From assembly GCA_023458875.1 (NCBI GenBank), contig JAEWXO010000081.1:1-25474 (forward strand): a stretch of 25,474 nt of DNA, in the 5' to 3' direction. The DNA comes from Bacillota bacterium. Lineage in GTDB: Bacteria > Bacillota > Clostridia > Oscillospirales > Ruminococcaceae. This document shows, piece by piece, positions 6,599-13,985 of the stretch; positions within the stretch are counted from its first letter, which is position 1, and each line of letters starts with the position of its first letter. The position numbers and the translations under genes are program-made. Below the pieces are notes generated by a model. That model was not told the DNA's origin, did not search any database, and saw only the letters and a list, made by a program, of their open reading frames with translations.

Positions 6599-7978
6599 AT
6601 GAAAAAAAACAAGATAAGCTTTGGTTCATTTTTATTGGCATTTATAAGAGGTATGATAACGCTGATACTGGCACTTATTCTGGTTGCTTCTGTAGCTTCG
6701 AACATAATATTTTATGCTGACAATTCAGCCGTAGATATAGATTTGTTTAACATGAACTATACTTTTTTTGTAAATAACAGCGCAAACCTTGAAAACATTC
6801 CGAAGGATTCACTTGTTATTGTAAATCATAAGGATGCACCGCAACTAAATACATATGTACTGTGTACTGTCGGAAGCGGATACAAGACTGTTTTGTGTCT
6901 GTCTGACGTTACTCAGAACGAAAACGGCACTGACTCATATGAAGTAAAGGGTGACAGAACAGGTTCTACAATAAACTACAAGATACCGCAGTCAAAAATT
7001 ATTGGTACAGTCATAAATAAAAACGATTTTGCAGGAAAAATAATTGTATTTTCCAGAAAAATTTCAGGAATTATAGCACTTATGGCTATACCGGCATTTT
7101 TACTGATAGTGATGTCGATAACAGGAATCAAAAGAAACAAGACAAAATATGAAGATGATCTCCTCGAATCTGAAATTCTTGCTGAAGAACTCAGAAAACT
7201 GAAAAAAGTCGGAGAATCGACAGGTGCTGCAGCTTCTGAAAATGTCAGTGGACAGGAAAATAATTACCAGGATGATTATGAAGATACAAGATATTATAGT
7301 GATGAAAAATCCCCGTCAGATAATATATCAGACGACCAATACGAATATTCAAAGCCTGAAACTGATATAGACAGAAAAGCAGTACAAATCAAAAACGCTA
7401 TCCATAATCAGAAATTAAGAGAATCAGGTATTGATACTTCGGATTCAATATTCAATGAAAAGCCGCTTACAGCAAATGATATAATAAATCAGGTATCTGA
7501 TGAAATGAAACAGAATCCATATAACACTCAAAAACCTGTTTATCAGGAAAGGCCGGCATACAGAGAAACGCCTGTATATCAGGAAAAACCTCGTCCTGCT
7601 GAAAATCCGGCATACAGAGAAGCACCGGTATATCAGGAAAAACTACGTCCCGGTGAAAAACCTGTATACAGAGAAGCACCTGTGTATCAGGAAAAACCGC
7701 GTTATGCTGAAAAACCAGCATACACAGAGACTCCAGCATATCAGGATAAGCCACGTTATGCTGAAAAGCCTGTTTATCCTGAACAGTCAATATACACAGA
7801 AAAAATAACCGAAATACCAAAACCGGTATATACAGAGCCTGCGGTTAAAAACAACAGCACTGTACAGCAGCCTGTAAAGCCAATGCCGGCAAAGAAAGTA
7901 TCCAAAAATACACTCAAGGCTGACTCGATAGATGATCTTATAAAGATTCTTGAGTCGGAGAAGAAAAAACTTGATTAA
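6599..7978 (+). CDS. Membrane protein with signal-peptidase-like (S26/SipW) domain and proline-rich repeat tail
   Basis: A 459-residue protein. A membrane segment (about 15-39) is followed by an outside domain (45-150) and a second membrane segment (157-176). The domain has the order of type I signal peptidases of the SipW sort: ENIPKDSLVIV in place of the SMxPT...GDLVIV region, then SYEVKGDRTGSTINYKIP and SKIIGTVI, which match the family's TKGDAN...V...IIGKV. The catalytic Ser-Met is not evident (VNNSANLEN at 58-66) and the His/Lys region reads GYKTVLCLSD, so it may be catalytically dead. The cytoplasmic C-terminal half is charged and ends in repeats of 18 residues (codons 313-396) and a short conserved-looking tail, DSIDDLIKILESEKKK. 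An AGGAGAGAGG ribosome binding site precedes ATG 6599. No partner gene is adjacent. Fold assignment is by motif pattern only. Confidence 0.75.
   Translation: MKKNKISFGSFLLAFIRGMITLILALILVASVASNIIFYADNSAVDIDLFNMNYTFFVNNSANLENIPKDSLVIVNHKDAPQLNTYVLCTVGSGYKTVLCLSDVTQNENGTDSYEVKGDRTGSTINYKIPQSKIIGTVINKNDFAGKIIVFSRKISGIIALMAIPAFLLIVMSITGIKRNKTKYEDDLLESEILAEELRKLKKVGESTGAAASENVSGQENNYQDDYEDTRYYSDEKSPSDNISDDQYEYSKPETDIDRKAVQIKNAIHNQKLRESGIDTSDSIFNEKPLTANDIINQVSDEMKQNPYNTQKPVYQERPAYRETPVYQEKPRPAENPAYREAPVYQEKLRPGEKPVYREAPVYQEKPRYAEKPAYTETPAYQDKPRYAEKPVYPEQSIYTEKITEIPKPVYTEPAVKNNSTVQQPVKPMPAKKVSKNTLKADSIDDLIKILESEKKKLD
7535..7786 (+). repeat. In-frame tandem repeats, 54-bp unit
   Basis: Inside the preceding gene, a 12-codon partial unit is followed by four 18-codon units of the form P-V/A-Y-Q-E-K-P-R-x-A-E-K-P-A/V-Y-x-E-x (for example PVYQEKPRPAENPAYREA). 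The units differ at several codons, so they are old rather than freshly duplicated. The Pro-x-Tyr-Gln pattern suggests an extended, disordered tail. Confidence 0.9.
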
Positions 7979-7987
7979 ATAATATCT

Positions 7988-8032
7988 AAAAATGCCGTGT
8001 ATGATAGTAAAATATCTGCACAGCATTTTTTT
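7988..8032 (+). terminator. Rho-independent terminator
   Basis: AAAAATGC (7988-7995) pairs with GCATTTTT (8023-8030), extended by GTG/CAC after one mismatch, and ends in a T-run. It is 10 bases after the stop of the S26-like gene and separates it from pheA. Confidence 0.8.
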
Positions 8033-8041
8033 ATTACCCTA

Positions 8042-8070
8042 TTGTAATTTGTATTATTTTTTTATATAAT
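8042..8070 (+). promoter_or_regulatory. Promoter for pheA and the phosphatase gene
   Basis: TTGTAA (8042-8047), a 17-base spacer and TATAAT (8065-8070). The leader to the ATG at 8177 is about 100 bases. I see no T-box, leader peptide or attenuator in it. Confidence 0.65.
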
Positions 8071-8176
8071 TATAGTGGATGTATGTCCGATTTTTATTTA
8101 TGAAAAGCATAAAATTCAGATTTATTATAATATTACAGAATGCTTGCCTAAAAATTGAAAGGGATTGAAATAGTTA

Positions 8177-9295
8177 ATGGAGCTTAAAGATCTAAGAGAT
8201 GAGATTGACATTATTGATGAAGAAATTCTGCAGAAATTTCAGCAGAGAATGAGTCTTTGCATGCAGGTTGCAGAATTTAAACGACAAAACAATATAAACG
8301 TTTTTCAGGGTGGACGTGAAAATGAAGTTCTTGACAGGATAAGAGAAAAGGCAGAGCCTGAATTCGAGGAAAGTGCAGCCGTATTATTTTCAAATATTAT
8401 GGATATAAGCAAAAGCTTTCAGCAGTGTGAGATAAATAAAAACAAAAAATATATTTCTTATGAAAGACTTGCATATTCAGATGATGCTAAGGTAGGATGC
8501 TATGGTGTAAGCGGTTCAAATTCCGAGGAGGCTACACGAAAAATTTTCGGAAGCTGTAAGGATATTAAGTTTTATCATGAATTTGACGATGTGTTTAACG
8601 CGATTGAATCAGGTGAAATTGATTTTGGTGTTGTACCTGTCCAGAACTCAAGTACCGGGTCTATTGCGCAGACGTATGACCTTATGAAAAAATACGACGT
8701 ATATATAAATAAAATGGTAAGAGTAAGCATAAAACACTGTATGGCGGCAGTAAATGTAGACGACATAAGCCAGATAGAAGCAGTGTACTCTCATTGGCAG
8801 GCGCTTAAGCAGTGCTCGGAGTTTATAAAAAACAACAATCTTAAGACTGTAAATTATGCAAGTACAGCTTCCTCTGCAAAATTTGTATCAAAAAGCGATA
8901 AAAAGCTTGCGGCAATATGCTCAGAACGCTGTGCAAATATTTATAAAATGAAAATTCTTGAAAGAAATATTTCTGACGAAGCTGCAAATTATACGAGGTT
9001 TATATGCTTTTCAAAGAAGAGCCTTATTGAAAAGGGCGCTGACAGAATCTCTGTTCTCATGTCGCTGTCAAATGAAGAGGGAAGCCTTTACCGTATGCTT
9101 ACAAAATTCCGTGTAGCAGGTCTTAATCTTGTTAAAATAGAAAGCCGGCCTCTTCGCAAAGGAAATTTTGACGTTACATTCTATCTTGACTTTGAAGGCT
9201 CAATAGATGATAACAGGGTAAATGCACTGCTTATTGAGTTAAATAATGAGCTGAGTGATTTTAAGTTTTTAGGTAACTATTCCGAACTGCTGTAA
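8177..9295 (+). CDS. pheA: P-protein: chorismate mutase / prephenate dehydratase with ACT domain
   Basis: A bifunctional 372-residue cytoplasmic enzyme that turns chorismate to prephenate and then phenylpyruvate, the committed route to phenylalanine. Residues 1-90 are an AroQ-type chorismate mutase (LRDEIDIIDEEILQKFQQRM, KRQNNINVFQGGREN). Residues about 100-280 are the dehydratase domain: VPVQNSSTGSI (usual PIENS..G), SHWQALKQC (usual SHPQAL, with Trp in place of Pro), TASSAKFV and the catalytic NYTRF. Residues about 290-370 are an ACT domain with the ESRP effector motif, so feedback by phenylalanine is likely. Length is normal. The Shine-Dalgarno AAAGGG sits rather far (13 bases) from the ATG. 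It is followed after 44 bases by a phosphatase gene, probably in the same transcript. Confidence 0.93.
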   Translation: MELKDLRDEIDIIDEEILQKFQQRMSLCMQVAEFKRQNNINVFQGGRENEVLDRIREKAEPEFEESAAVLFSNIMDISKSFQQCEINKNKKYISYERLAYSDDAKVGCYGVSGSNSEEATRKIFGSCKDIKFYHEFDDVFNAIESGEIDFGVVPVQNSSTGSIAQTYDLMKKYDVYINKMVRVSIKHCMAAVNVDDISQIEAVYSHWQALKQCSEFIKNNNLKTVNYASTASSAKFVSKSDKKLAAICSERCANIYKMKILERNISDEAANYTRFICFSKKSLIEKGADRISVLMSLSNEEGSLYRMLTKFRVAGLNLVKIESRPLRKGNFDVTFYLDFEGSIDDNRVNALLIELNNELSDFKFLGNYSELL

Positions 9296-9339
9296 ATATA
9301 TTAACAAGGGCAGAGGAATTAACGAAAGGAAAACATTTT

Positions 9340-10104
9340 ATGTTTTATTGCTGTGGGATAACAGAAAAAGGTATAAAAGAAAGAAATGAGGATGCAATTC
9401 TTATAAATAATACTGTTCTGACTGAAGGAATAATGGAATTAAAGCTTGATCAGCCGTTTATGTCAGCAGTATGTGACGGGGTTTCAGGTGAAAAATCAGG
9501 AGATATAGCTTCTAAAATGTGTCTGGCCGAGCTTGCAAAGGTGCAGTTCGACAGCCAGCTTAATTTACAGCAGCTTATAATGAAAATACATAAGCAGCTT
9601 AAATACTATGGCATGTTCCATAAAAACTCTTCAAATATGCAGACAACCCTTTGTGGCTTTGCGGTTGATGAAAATAACCGTATGTACTGCATAAATGTCG
9701 GAGATTCAAGACTTTATAAATACAGCGGCTCAGTATTAAAGCAGATATCAAAGGACCAGTCACTGGTGCAGATGCTGTATGAGCAGGGTAAAATAACATA
9801 CGAGGAAAAGAGAAAGCATGTTCACAGAAATATAATTATGCCCGTTCTTGGCAATACGTCCTCAAAGCCAACTATAGACATAAATATAATCGAAGATCAG
9901 CCTGCATACGGTGATGTTTATCTTCTGTGCAGCGACGGACTTTCGGATTATGTTGTAAATACAGAAATAGAAGAAATACTATCTATGCCTATGTGTATGA
10001 TAAAAAGGCTTAATGAACTTGTTAAAAATTCATTAAAAAAGGGTTGCCGTGATAATATTTCTATAATTGCAATAACATATATGCCGAAGCAGACCAAAAG
10101 CTGA
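9340..10104 (+). CDS. PP2C-type protein serine/threonine phosphatase
   Basis: A 254-residue PPM/PP2C phosphatase that removes phosphate from Ser/Thr (or Tyr-kinase-type) sites in a metal-dependent way; it is cytoplasmic and has no membrane segment. The conserved metal ligands are visible: RNEDA (Asp18), VCDGVSG (Asp46), the GDSRLY strand (121-126), LLCSDGLSDYV (Asp199) and CRDNISII (Asp238). Bacterial relatives such as PrpC/Stp1 usually sit beside a PASTA-type kinase; here no kinase gene is in the window and the partner is unknown. The start ATG follows GAAAGGAAAACATTTT. Shortly after the stop comes a structured dispersed repeat and then a terminator. Confidence 0.9.
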   Translation: MFYCCGITEKGIKERNEDAILINNTVLTEGIMELKLDQPFMSAVCDGVSGEKSGDIASKMCLAELAKVQFDSQLNLQQLIMKIHKQLKYYGMFHKNSSNMQTTLCGFAVDENNRMYCINVGDSRLYKYSGSVLKQISKDQSLVQMLYEQGKITYEEKRKHVHRNIIMPVLGNTSSKPTIDINIIEDQPAYGDVYLLCSDGLSDYVVNTEIEEILSMPMCMIKRLNELVKNSLKKGCRDNISIIAITYMPKQTKS

Positions 10105-10108
10105 GATG

Positions 10109-10182
10109 GATTTCGACTCGGTACGAGTCGACCAGGCTTTGCGGTCGCCTGGACTTCGCTAACATATCTGCTTCACTTTGTG
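10109..10182 (+). repeat. Dispersed structured repeat, copy 1
   Basis: Just after the phosphatase stop lies a block starting GATTTCGACTC. It has hairpin 1, CGACTC-GGTAC-GAGTCG; hairpin 2, CCAGGC-TTTGCGGTC-GCCTGG; and a 3' part CATATCTGCTTCACTTTGTG. The same block recurs on the minus strand at 23823-23746 with about 35 of the first 40 and 17 of the last 20 positions identical; the variable bases fall mainly in the first hairpin loop and around hairpin 2. It encodes no obvious protein. It could be a REP/MITE-like element or a structured RNA. Confidence 0.8.
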
Positions 10183-10204
10183 ATAGGGCTGAAAAGTTGT
10201 TATG

Positions 10205-10260
10205 AATCAGATTTGCATTAATTGCCATTAAATGGGGATTGTGCGAATCTGATTTTTTTA
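10205..10260 (+). terminator. Rho-independent terminator before ruvC
   Basis: AATCAGATT (10205-10213) pairs with AATCTGATT (10246-10254), enclosing a 32-base loop, and is followed by a T-run to 10259. It ends the pheA/phosphatase transcript, including the dispersed repeat. Confidence 0.75.
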
Positions 10261-10289
10261 TTGAAAAAAATTAAAATATGTGGTATAAT
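10261..10289 (+). promoter_or_regulatory. Promoter of the ruvCAB-...-clpE gene series
   Basis: TTGAAA (10261-10266), a 17-base spacer and TATAAT (10284-10289), preceded by TGG (extended -10). It is the only clear promoter I see for the following chain of closely spaced genes. No LexA-like operator is evident beside it. Confidence 0.7.
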
Positions 10290-10369
10290 ATATTGTCTAT
10301 AGCTTAAGCAATATGGATGCTATTTGATTTTGACATAAAAAATAATAATATAAAAACAGAGGTATTGAA

Positions 10370-10870
10370 TTGAGAATACTTGGTATAGACCCCGGTTATG
10401 CGATTGTGGGGTTCGGTGTGCTGGATTACAGGGGGCAGATATTTACACCGGTTGAGTATGGGGCTATTTTTACAGAGGCACATACTGATTTCAATCAGAG
10501 ATTAAACAGTATATTTACTGATATGGAATTTATCATAGAAAAATATAAGCCTGACTGTATGGCAATAGAGCGACTGTATTTTACAACAAATCAGAAAACA
10601 GCGATTGATGTTGCTCAGGCAAGAGGTGTTATAAATCTTGCTGCATCAAGGAAAAGCATACCTGTATTTGAATACACGCCTCTTCAGGTAAAACAGTCGG
10701 TCGTAGGTTATGGAAAGGCAACAAAGCATCAGGTAATGGATATGACAAGACGTATTTTAAAGCTTGCTGATGTTCCGAAGCCGGATGATACAGCTGATGC
10801 GCTTGCTATTGCGATATGTCACGGACACTGTATACAGTGTATGGAAATGAGGAAAAATTATGATATATAG
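10370..10870 (+). CDS. ruvC: Holliday junction resolvase RuvC
   Basis: A 166-residue endonuclease that cuts Holliday junctions made by RuvAB branch migration during recombination repair. The RNase H-like fold and its four acidic ligands are visible: Asp7 in GIDPG, Glu67 in AIERLYF, and Asp140 and Asp143 in PDDTADALAIAICH. The region FTTNQKTAIDVAQARGV is typical. The start is TTG at 10370, with AGAGGT 6 bases before it; no ATG lies nearby. The end overlaps ruvA by 11 bases. First gene of a long compact series. Confidence 0.95.
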   Translation: MRILGIDPGYAIVGFGVLDYRGQIFTPVEYGAIFTEAHTDFNQRLNSIFTDMEFIIEKYKPDCMAIERLYFTTNQKTAIDVAQARGVINLAASRKSIPVFEYTPLQVKQSVVGYGKATKHQVMDMTRRILKLADVPKPDDTADALAIAICHGHCIQCMEMRKNYDI

Positions 10871-11468
10871 TCTTAAAGGAATACTTACGTTAAAGGAAAG
10901 TGAGCTTGCAGTTGTAGAATGCGGCGGAGTAGGGTATGCCTGCCGTACTACATTTTCAACACTGGCGCAGCTGAAGGAAACAGGTACGGAGGTCTTGCTG
11001 TATACATATATGCATGTAAGGGAAGATAATATAGAGCTTTTCGGCTTTGCATCAAAGCAGGAGCTTAACTGCTTTAAAATGCTTATTTCAGTTTCCGGTG
11101 TCGGCCCTAAAGCAGCATTGTCTATTCTGTCAGATGTTACTCCTGAAAAATTTGCACTTCTCGTGGCTTCCGAGGACAGCAAGACGCTTACAAAAACAAA
11201 AGGAATAGGTGCCAAGACTGCACAGCGTATAGTTCTGGAGCTAAAGGACAAGATCGTAAAGGAAAACATAAACAGCCTGTCATATGCCCAGAGTCCGGTA
11301 TTTTCAAATGAAAATTCATCTGCAGGTGAGGCGTTTTCAGCTATGCTTGTTCTTGGATATACACAGTCAGAGATAGCTCCGGTCATGGCCGGGCTTGATC
11401 CGCAGCTCCCTTCATCTGAGCTTATCAGACAGGCACTAAAGATACTCGGTAAAAATATAAGTTTGTAG
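10860..11468 (+). CDS. ruvA: Holliday junction branch migration protein RuvA
   Basis: A 202-residue DNA-binding subunit that tetramerises on the Holliday junction and loads the RuvB motor. The N-terminal OB-fold (MIYSLKGILTLKE, ECGGVGYACR), the middle double helix-hairpin-helix (SVSGVGPKAALSILS and TKTKGIGAKTAQRIVLELKDK), a Ser/Asn linker and the C-terminal RuvB-contact domain (EAFSAMLVLGYTQSEI) are all present in order. The ATG overlaps the ruvC end. 34 bases separate its stop from the ruvB start. Confidence 0.96.
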   Translation: MIYSLKGILTLKESELAVVECGGVGYACRTTFSTLAQLKETGTEVLLYTYMHVREDNIELFGFASKQELNCFKMLISVSGVGPKAALSILSDVTPEKFALLVASEDSKTLTKTKGIGAKTAQRIVLELKDKIVKENINSLSYAQSPVFSNENSSAGEAFSAMLVLGYTQSEIAPVMAGLDPQLPSSELIRQALKILGKNISL

Positions 11469-11502
11469 GATAAAGTGATTAATTTTTCGGGAGGTGCATA
11501 TT

Positions 11503-12555
11503 TTGATAGAAACAAGTGATATGGAGTTTGAAAACAGGGTTGTTGATCCCGCTCTGACACGTGAAGATAATGATATAGAAATGTCATTGCGTCCGAAAAT
11601 GTTATCCGAATATATAGGTCAGGACAAGGTAAAGGAAAATCTTTCGATATATATTGAAGCGGCAAAGCGACGTCAGGAGCCTCTTGATCACGTATTGCTC
11701 TACGGCCCTCCGGGACTCGGTAAAACGACGCTTTCAAATATAATTGCTCATGAAATGGGCTCAAATCTTCGTATAACATCAGGCCCGGCAATAGAAAAGC
11801 CCGGAGATCTTGCTGCACTGCTTACAAATCTTTCGGAAAATGATGTTTTGTTTATTGATGAAATACATCGTCTTTCAAGAGCCATTGAAGAAATACTTTA
11901 TCCGGCACTGGAGGACAATGTACTCGATATAATGATCGGAAAAGGTCCTTCGGCACGGTCAATACGAATAGATCTCCCTAAATTTACTCTTGTCGGTGCA
12001 ACTACAAGAGCGGGACAGCTCACACCGCCGCTGCGAGACAGATTCGGTGTGGTTATGCGTCTGGAGCTTTATAATAACGAGCAGCTTTGTGATATTATAC
12101 GACGCAGCAGTATGATTCTGGGGATACCGTGTGACCCCGACGGGGCGTATGAAATAGCAAAGAGAGCAAGAGGAACTCCGCGAATAGCAAACAGGCTTTT
12201 AAAAAGAATACGTGATTTTGCCGATGTAATAGGCGACGGCGTAATTACAAAGGAAATAGCGGATGTAGCTCTTGGCAGGCTTGAGATTGATCCGCTCGGA
12301 CTTGACAGCCTCGATAAAAGAATGCTTAAAATGATAATAACAGGCTATAACGGCGGTCCGGTAGGACTTGAAACCCTTGCCTCCGCTATAGGCGAAGAGG
12401 CAGTCACGCTTGAGGATGTATGTGAGCCGTTTCTTATGCAGCTGGGATTTCTTGCGAGAACCACAAGAGGAAGATGTGCCACGGATCTTGCATATGCTCA
12501 TCTCGGAATAAAAAAGAGTAACGGAACCGATGACGGAGGACAACTATCATTCTAA
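11503..12555 (+). CDS. ruvB: Holliday junction DNA helicase RuvB
   Basis: A 350-residue AAA+ motor that drives branch migration with RuvA. Walker A GPPGLGKT (68-75), Walker B DVLFIDE (114-120), the sensor/arginine-finger stretch TRAGQLTPPLRDRFG, GTPRIANRLLKRIRD and the C-terminal winged helix (EDVCEPFLMQLGFLARTTRGR) are all present. I prefer the TTG at 11503 over the in-frame GTG at 11494 because the latter lies inside the strong GGGAGGTG ribosome binding site. The length is normal. Confidence 0.96.
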   Translation: MIETSDMEFENRVVDPALTREDNDIEMSLRPKMLSEYIGQDKVKENLSIYIEAAKRRQEPLDHVLLYGPPGLGKTTLSNIIAHEMGSNLRITSGPAIEKPGDLAALLTNLSENDVLFIDEIHRLSRAIEEILYPALEDNVLDIMIGKGPSARSIRIDLPKFTLVGATTRAGQLTPPLRDRFGVVMRLELYNNEQLCDIIRRSSMILGIPCDPDGAYEIAKRARGTPRIANRLLKRIRDFADVIGDGVITKEIADVALGRLEIDPLGLDSLDKRMLKMIITGYNGGPVGLETLASAIGEEAVTLEDVCEPFLMQLGFLARTTRGRCATDLAYAHLGIKKSNGTDDGGQLSF

Positions 12556-12582
12556 CATATTTTAAGGAAGGATGAATTCCAG

Positions 12583-13959
12583 ATGAATAAACTGTTTGGA
12601 CCGGACAGTATTGTCGGTGTTGCTGTAACAGAGATTACATGCGAGATGGTAATGCAGGTCGGAAGAGCATTTGTACTGGCTTTATCAAAAAAGATAAGCC
12701 ATAAGCTTACAATATTTATCGGAAAAGATACAAGAATGTCATCTGATATTTTTGAGGATGCATTGACAGCCGGCATATGCTCTGCGGGTGCGGATGTAAA
12801 GAAGCTTGGAGTTATTCCGTCTCCTGCCGTATCATATCTTGTAAAAAGATGTGGTGCAGACGGCGGTGTCATGATATGTGCATCTCATAACGGCTTTGAA
12901 TTTAACGGACTAAAGCTGTTTTCATCGGCAGGATATAAAATATCGGATGATATAGAGGATGAAATAGAAGCAGCAGTTTTTTATAAACCAGAAACAATAA
13001 AAATAATGTCACATGATAATATAGGTACAGCCACTGTATATAAGGATGCTGAGTGGGATTACTTAAGATATCTTCTAAAGCTTGAAAAAACCGATCTGAC
13101 AGGAATGAGAGTAGTTATAGACTGCGCAAACGGAAGTGCTTCATCCACGGCAGAAAAGCTGTATTCTGCTCTTGGTGCAAGATGCTTTATGATAAACAAT
13201 AAGCCTGACGGAAAGAACATAAACAACAGATGCGGCGTAATGTATTCAGCCGCCATGTCAAAGGTAATCAAGGCCAAACGTGCAGATTTAGGAATTGTCT
13301 TTGACGGTGATGCTTCAAAGTGCCTTGCGGTAGACGAAAACGGAGATATTGTTGACGGGGATCAGCTGATGGCACTTATAGCAATGGATCTGAAAAATGA
13401 ATTAAAACTTGTAAAAAACACTATCGTGATTACTGATATGTCAAATATGGGACTTAAAAACTTTGCTGCAGAAAATGACATAAATGTTTTAAGTTCAAAG
13501 TCAGGAGAAAAATGTATAATGGAAAAACTCCTTGACGGCGGTTACAGTATAGGCGGTGAACAGAATGGCAGGGTAATATTCCCTGATATTTTGCCCACAT
13601 GCGACGGCCTGCTTACAGCGTTAAAATGCATGTATGCACTTAAAAGATCAGGTGAAAAAATGTCTGAAATATCTTCCGTCATGGAAAAATATCCGCAGGT
13701 CATGATAAATGTAAGTATTCTTCCTCAGTACAAGGAAACCTGGAAAAACAATTCGGATATAACTGATTTTATTGAAAGAAAGCAGTACGGGCTTGGCAAG
13801 GACGGAAGAATATTTGTAAGAGAAATAGGAACAGAACCTCTTATAAGGGTACTCGTAGAGGGCAAAAGCTTTGAAGCAATAAACAGTTGTGCAGTTGAAA
13901 TATCAGATAAAATAAAAGAACAGACACGCCCGGAGCCTTCTCTGAGCAGTGCGGAATAA
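12583..13959 (+). CDS. Divergent phosphohexomutase, GlmM-like (activity doubtful)
   Basis: A 458-residue member of the alpha-D-phosphohexomutase family, closest in layout to phosphoglucosamine mutase GlmM. The phosphoserine loop is kept (CASHNG, Ser101). Other signature sites are changed: the N-terminal GTDGVRG is GPDSIVG (6-12); the metal loop DGDADR is DGDASK (241-246), losing the third Asp; and the phosphate-binding RPSGTEP is REIGTEP (413-419). GGEQNGRVIF (324-333) is near the usual sugar-binding GGEQSGH. Either substrate and chemistry have changed or this is a non-catalytic paralogue; a standard GlmM would then be elsewhere in the genome. It lies 27 bases after ruvB, with a GGAAGGATG ribosome binding site, inside the operon. 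The family call is firm; the function is not. Confidence 0.85.
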   Translation: MNKLFGPDSIVGVAVTEITCEMVMQVGRAFVLALSKKISHKLTIFIGKDTRMSSDIFEDALTAGICSAGADVKKLGVIPSPAVSYLVKRCGADGGVMICASHNGFEFNGLKLFSSAGYKISDDIEDEIEAAVFYKPETIKIMSHDNIGTATVYKDAEWDYLRYLLKLEKTDLTGMRVVIDCANGSASSTAEKLYSALGARCFMINNKPDGKNINNRCGVMYSAAMSKVIKAKRADLGIVFDGDASKCLAVDENGDIVDGDQLMALIAMDLKNELKLVKNTIVITDMSNMGLKNFAAENDINVLSSKSGEKCIMEKLLDGGYSIGGEQNGRVIFPDILPTCDGLLTALKCMYALKRSGEKMSEISSVMEKYPQVMINVSILPQYKETWKNNSDITDFIERKQYGLGKDGRIFVREIGTEPLIRVLVEGKSFEAINSCAVEISDKIKEQTRPEPSLSSAE

Positions 13960-13985
13960 ATAATAAAGATCGGGGAAATGAGAAA

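Noticed and set aside
7467..7820. Minus-strand frame opposite the 54-bp repeats
   Set aside because: Its own repeat pattern merely mirrors the plus-strand repeats; no start signal.
8071..8176. T-box or attenuator in the pheA leader
   Set aside because: No T-box sequence, no specifier-type stems and no terminator/antiterminator pair seen in about 100 bases.
10757..11818. Long minus-strand frame of 353 codons
   Set aside because: It is antisense to ruvC, ruvA and the start of ruvB, which are certain; it is a shadow of their codon bias.
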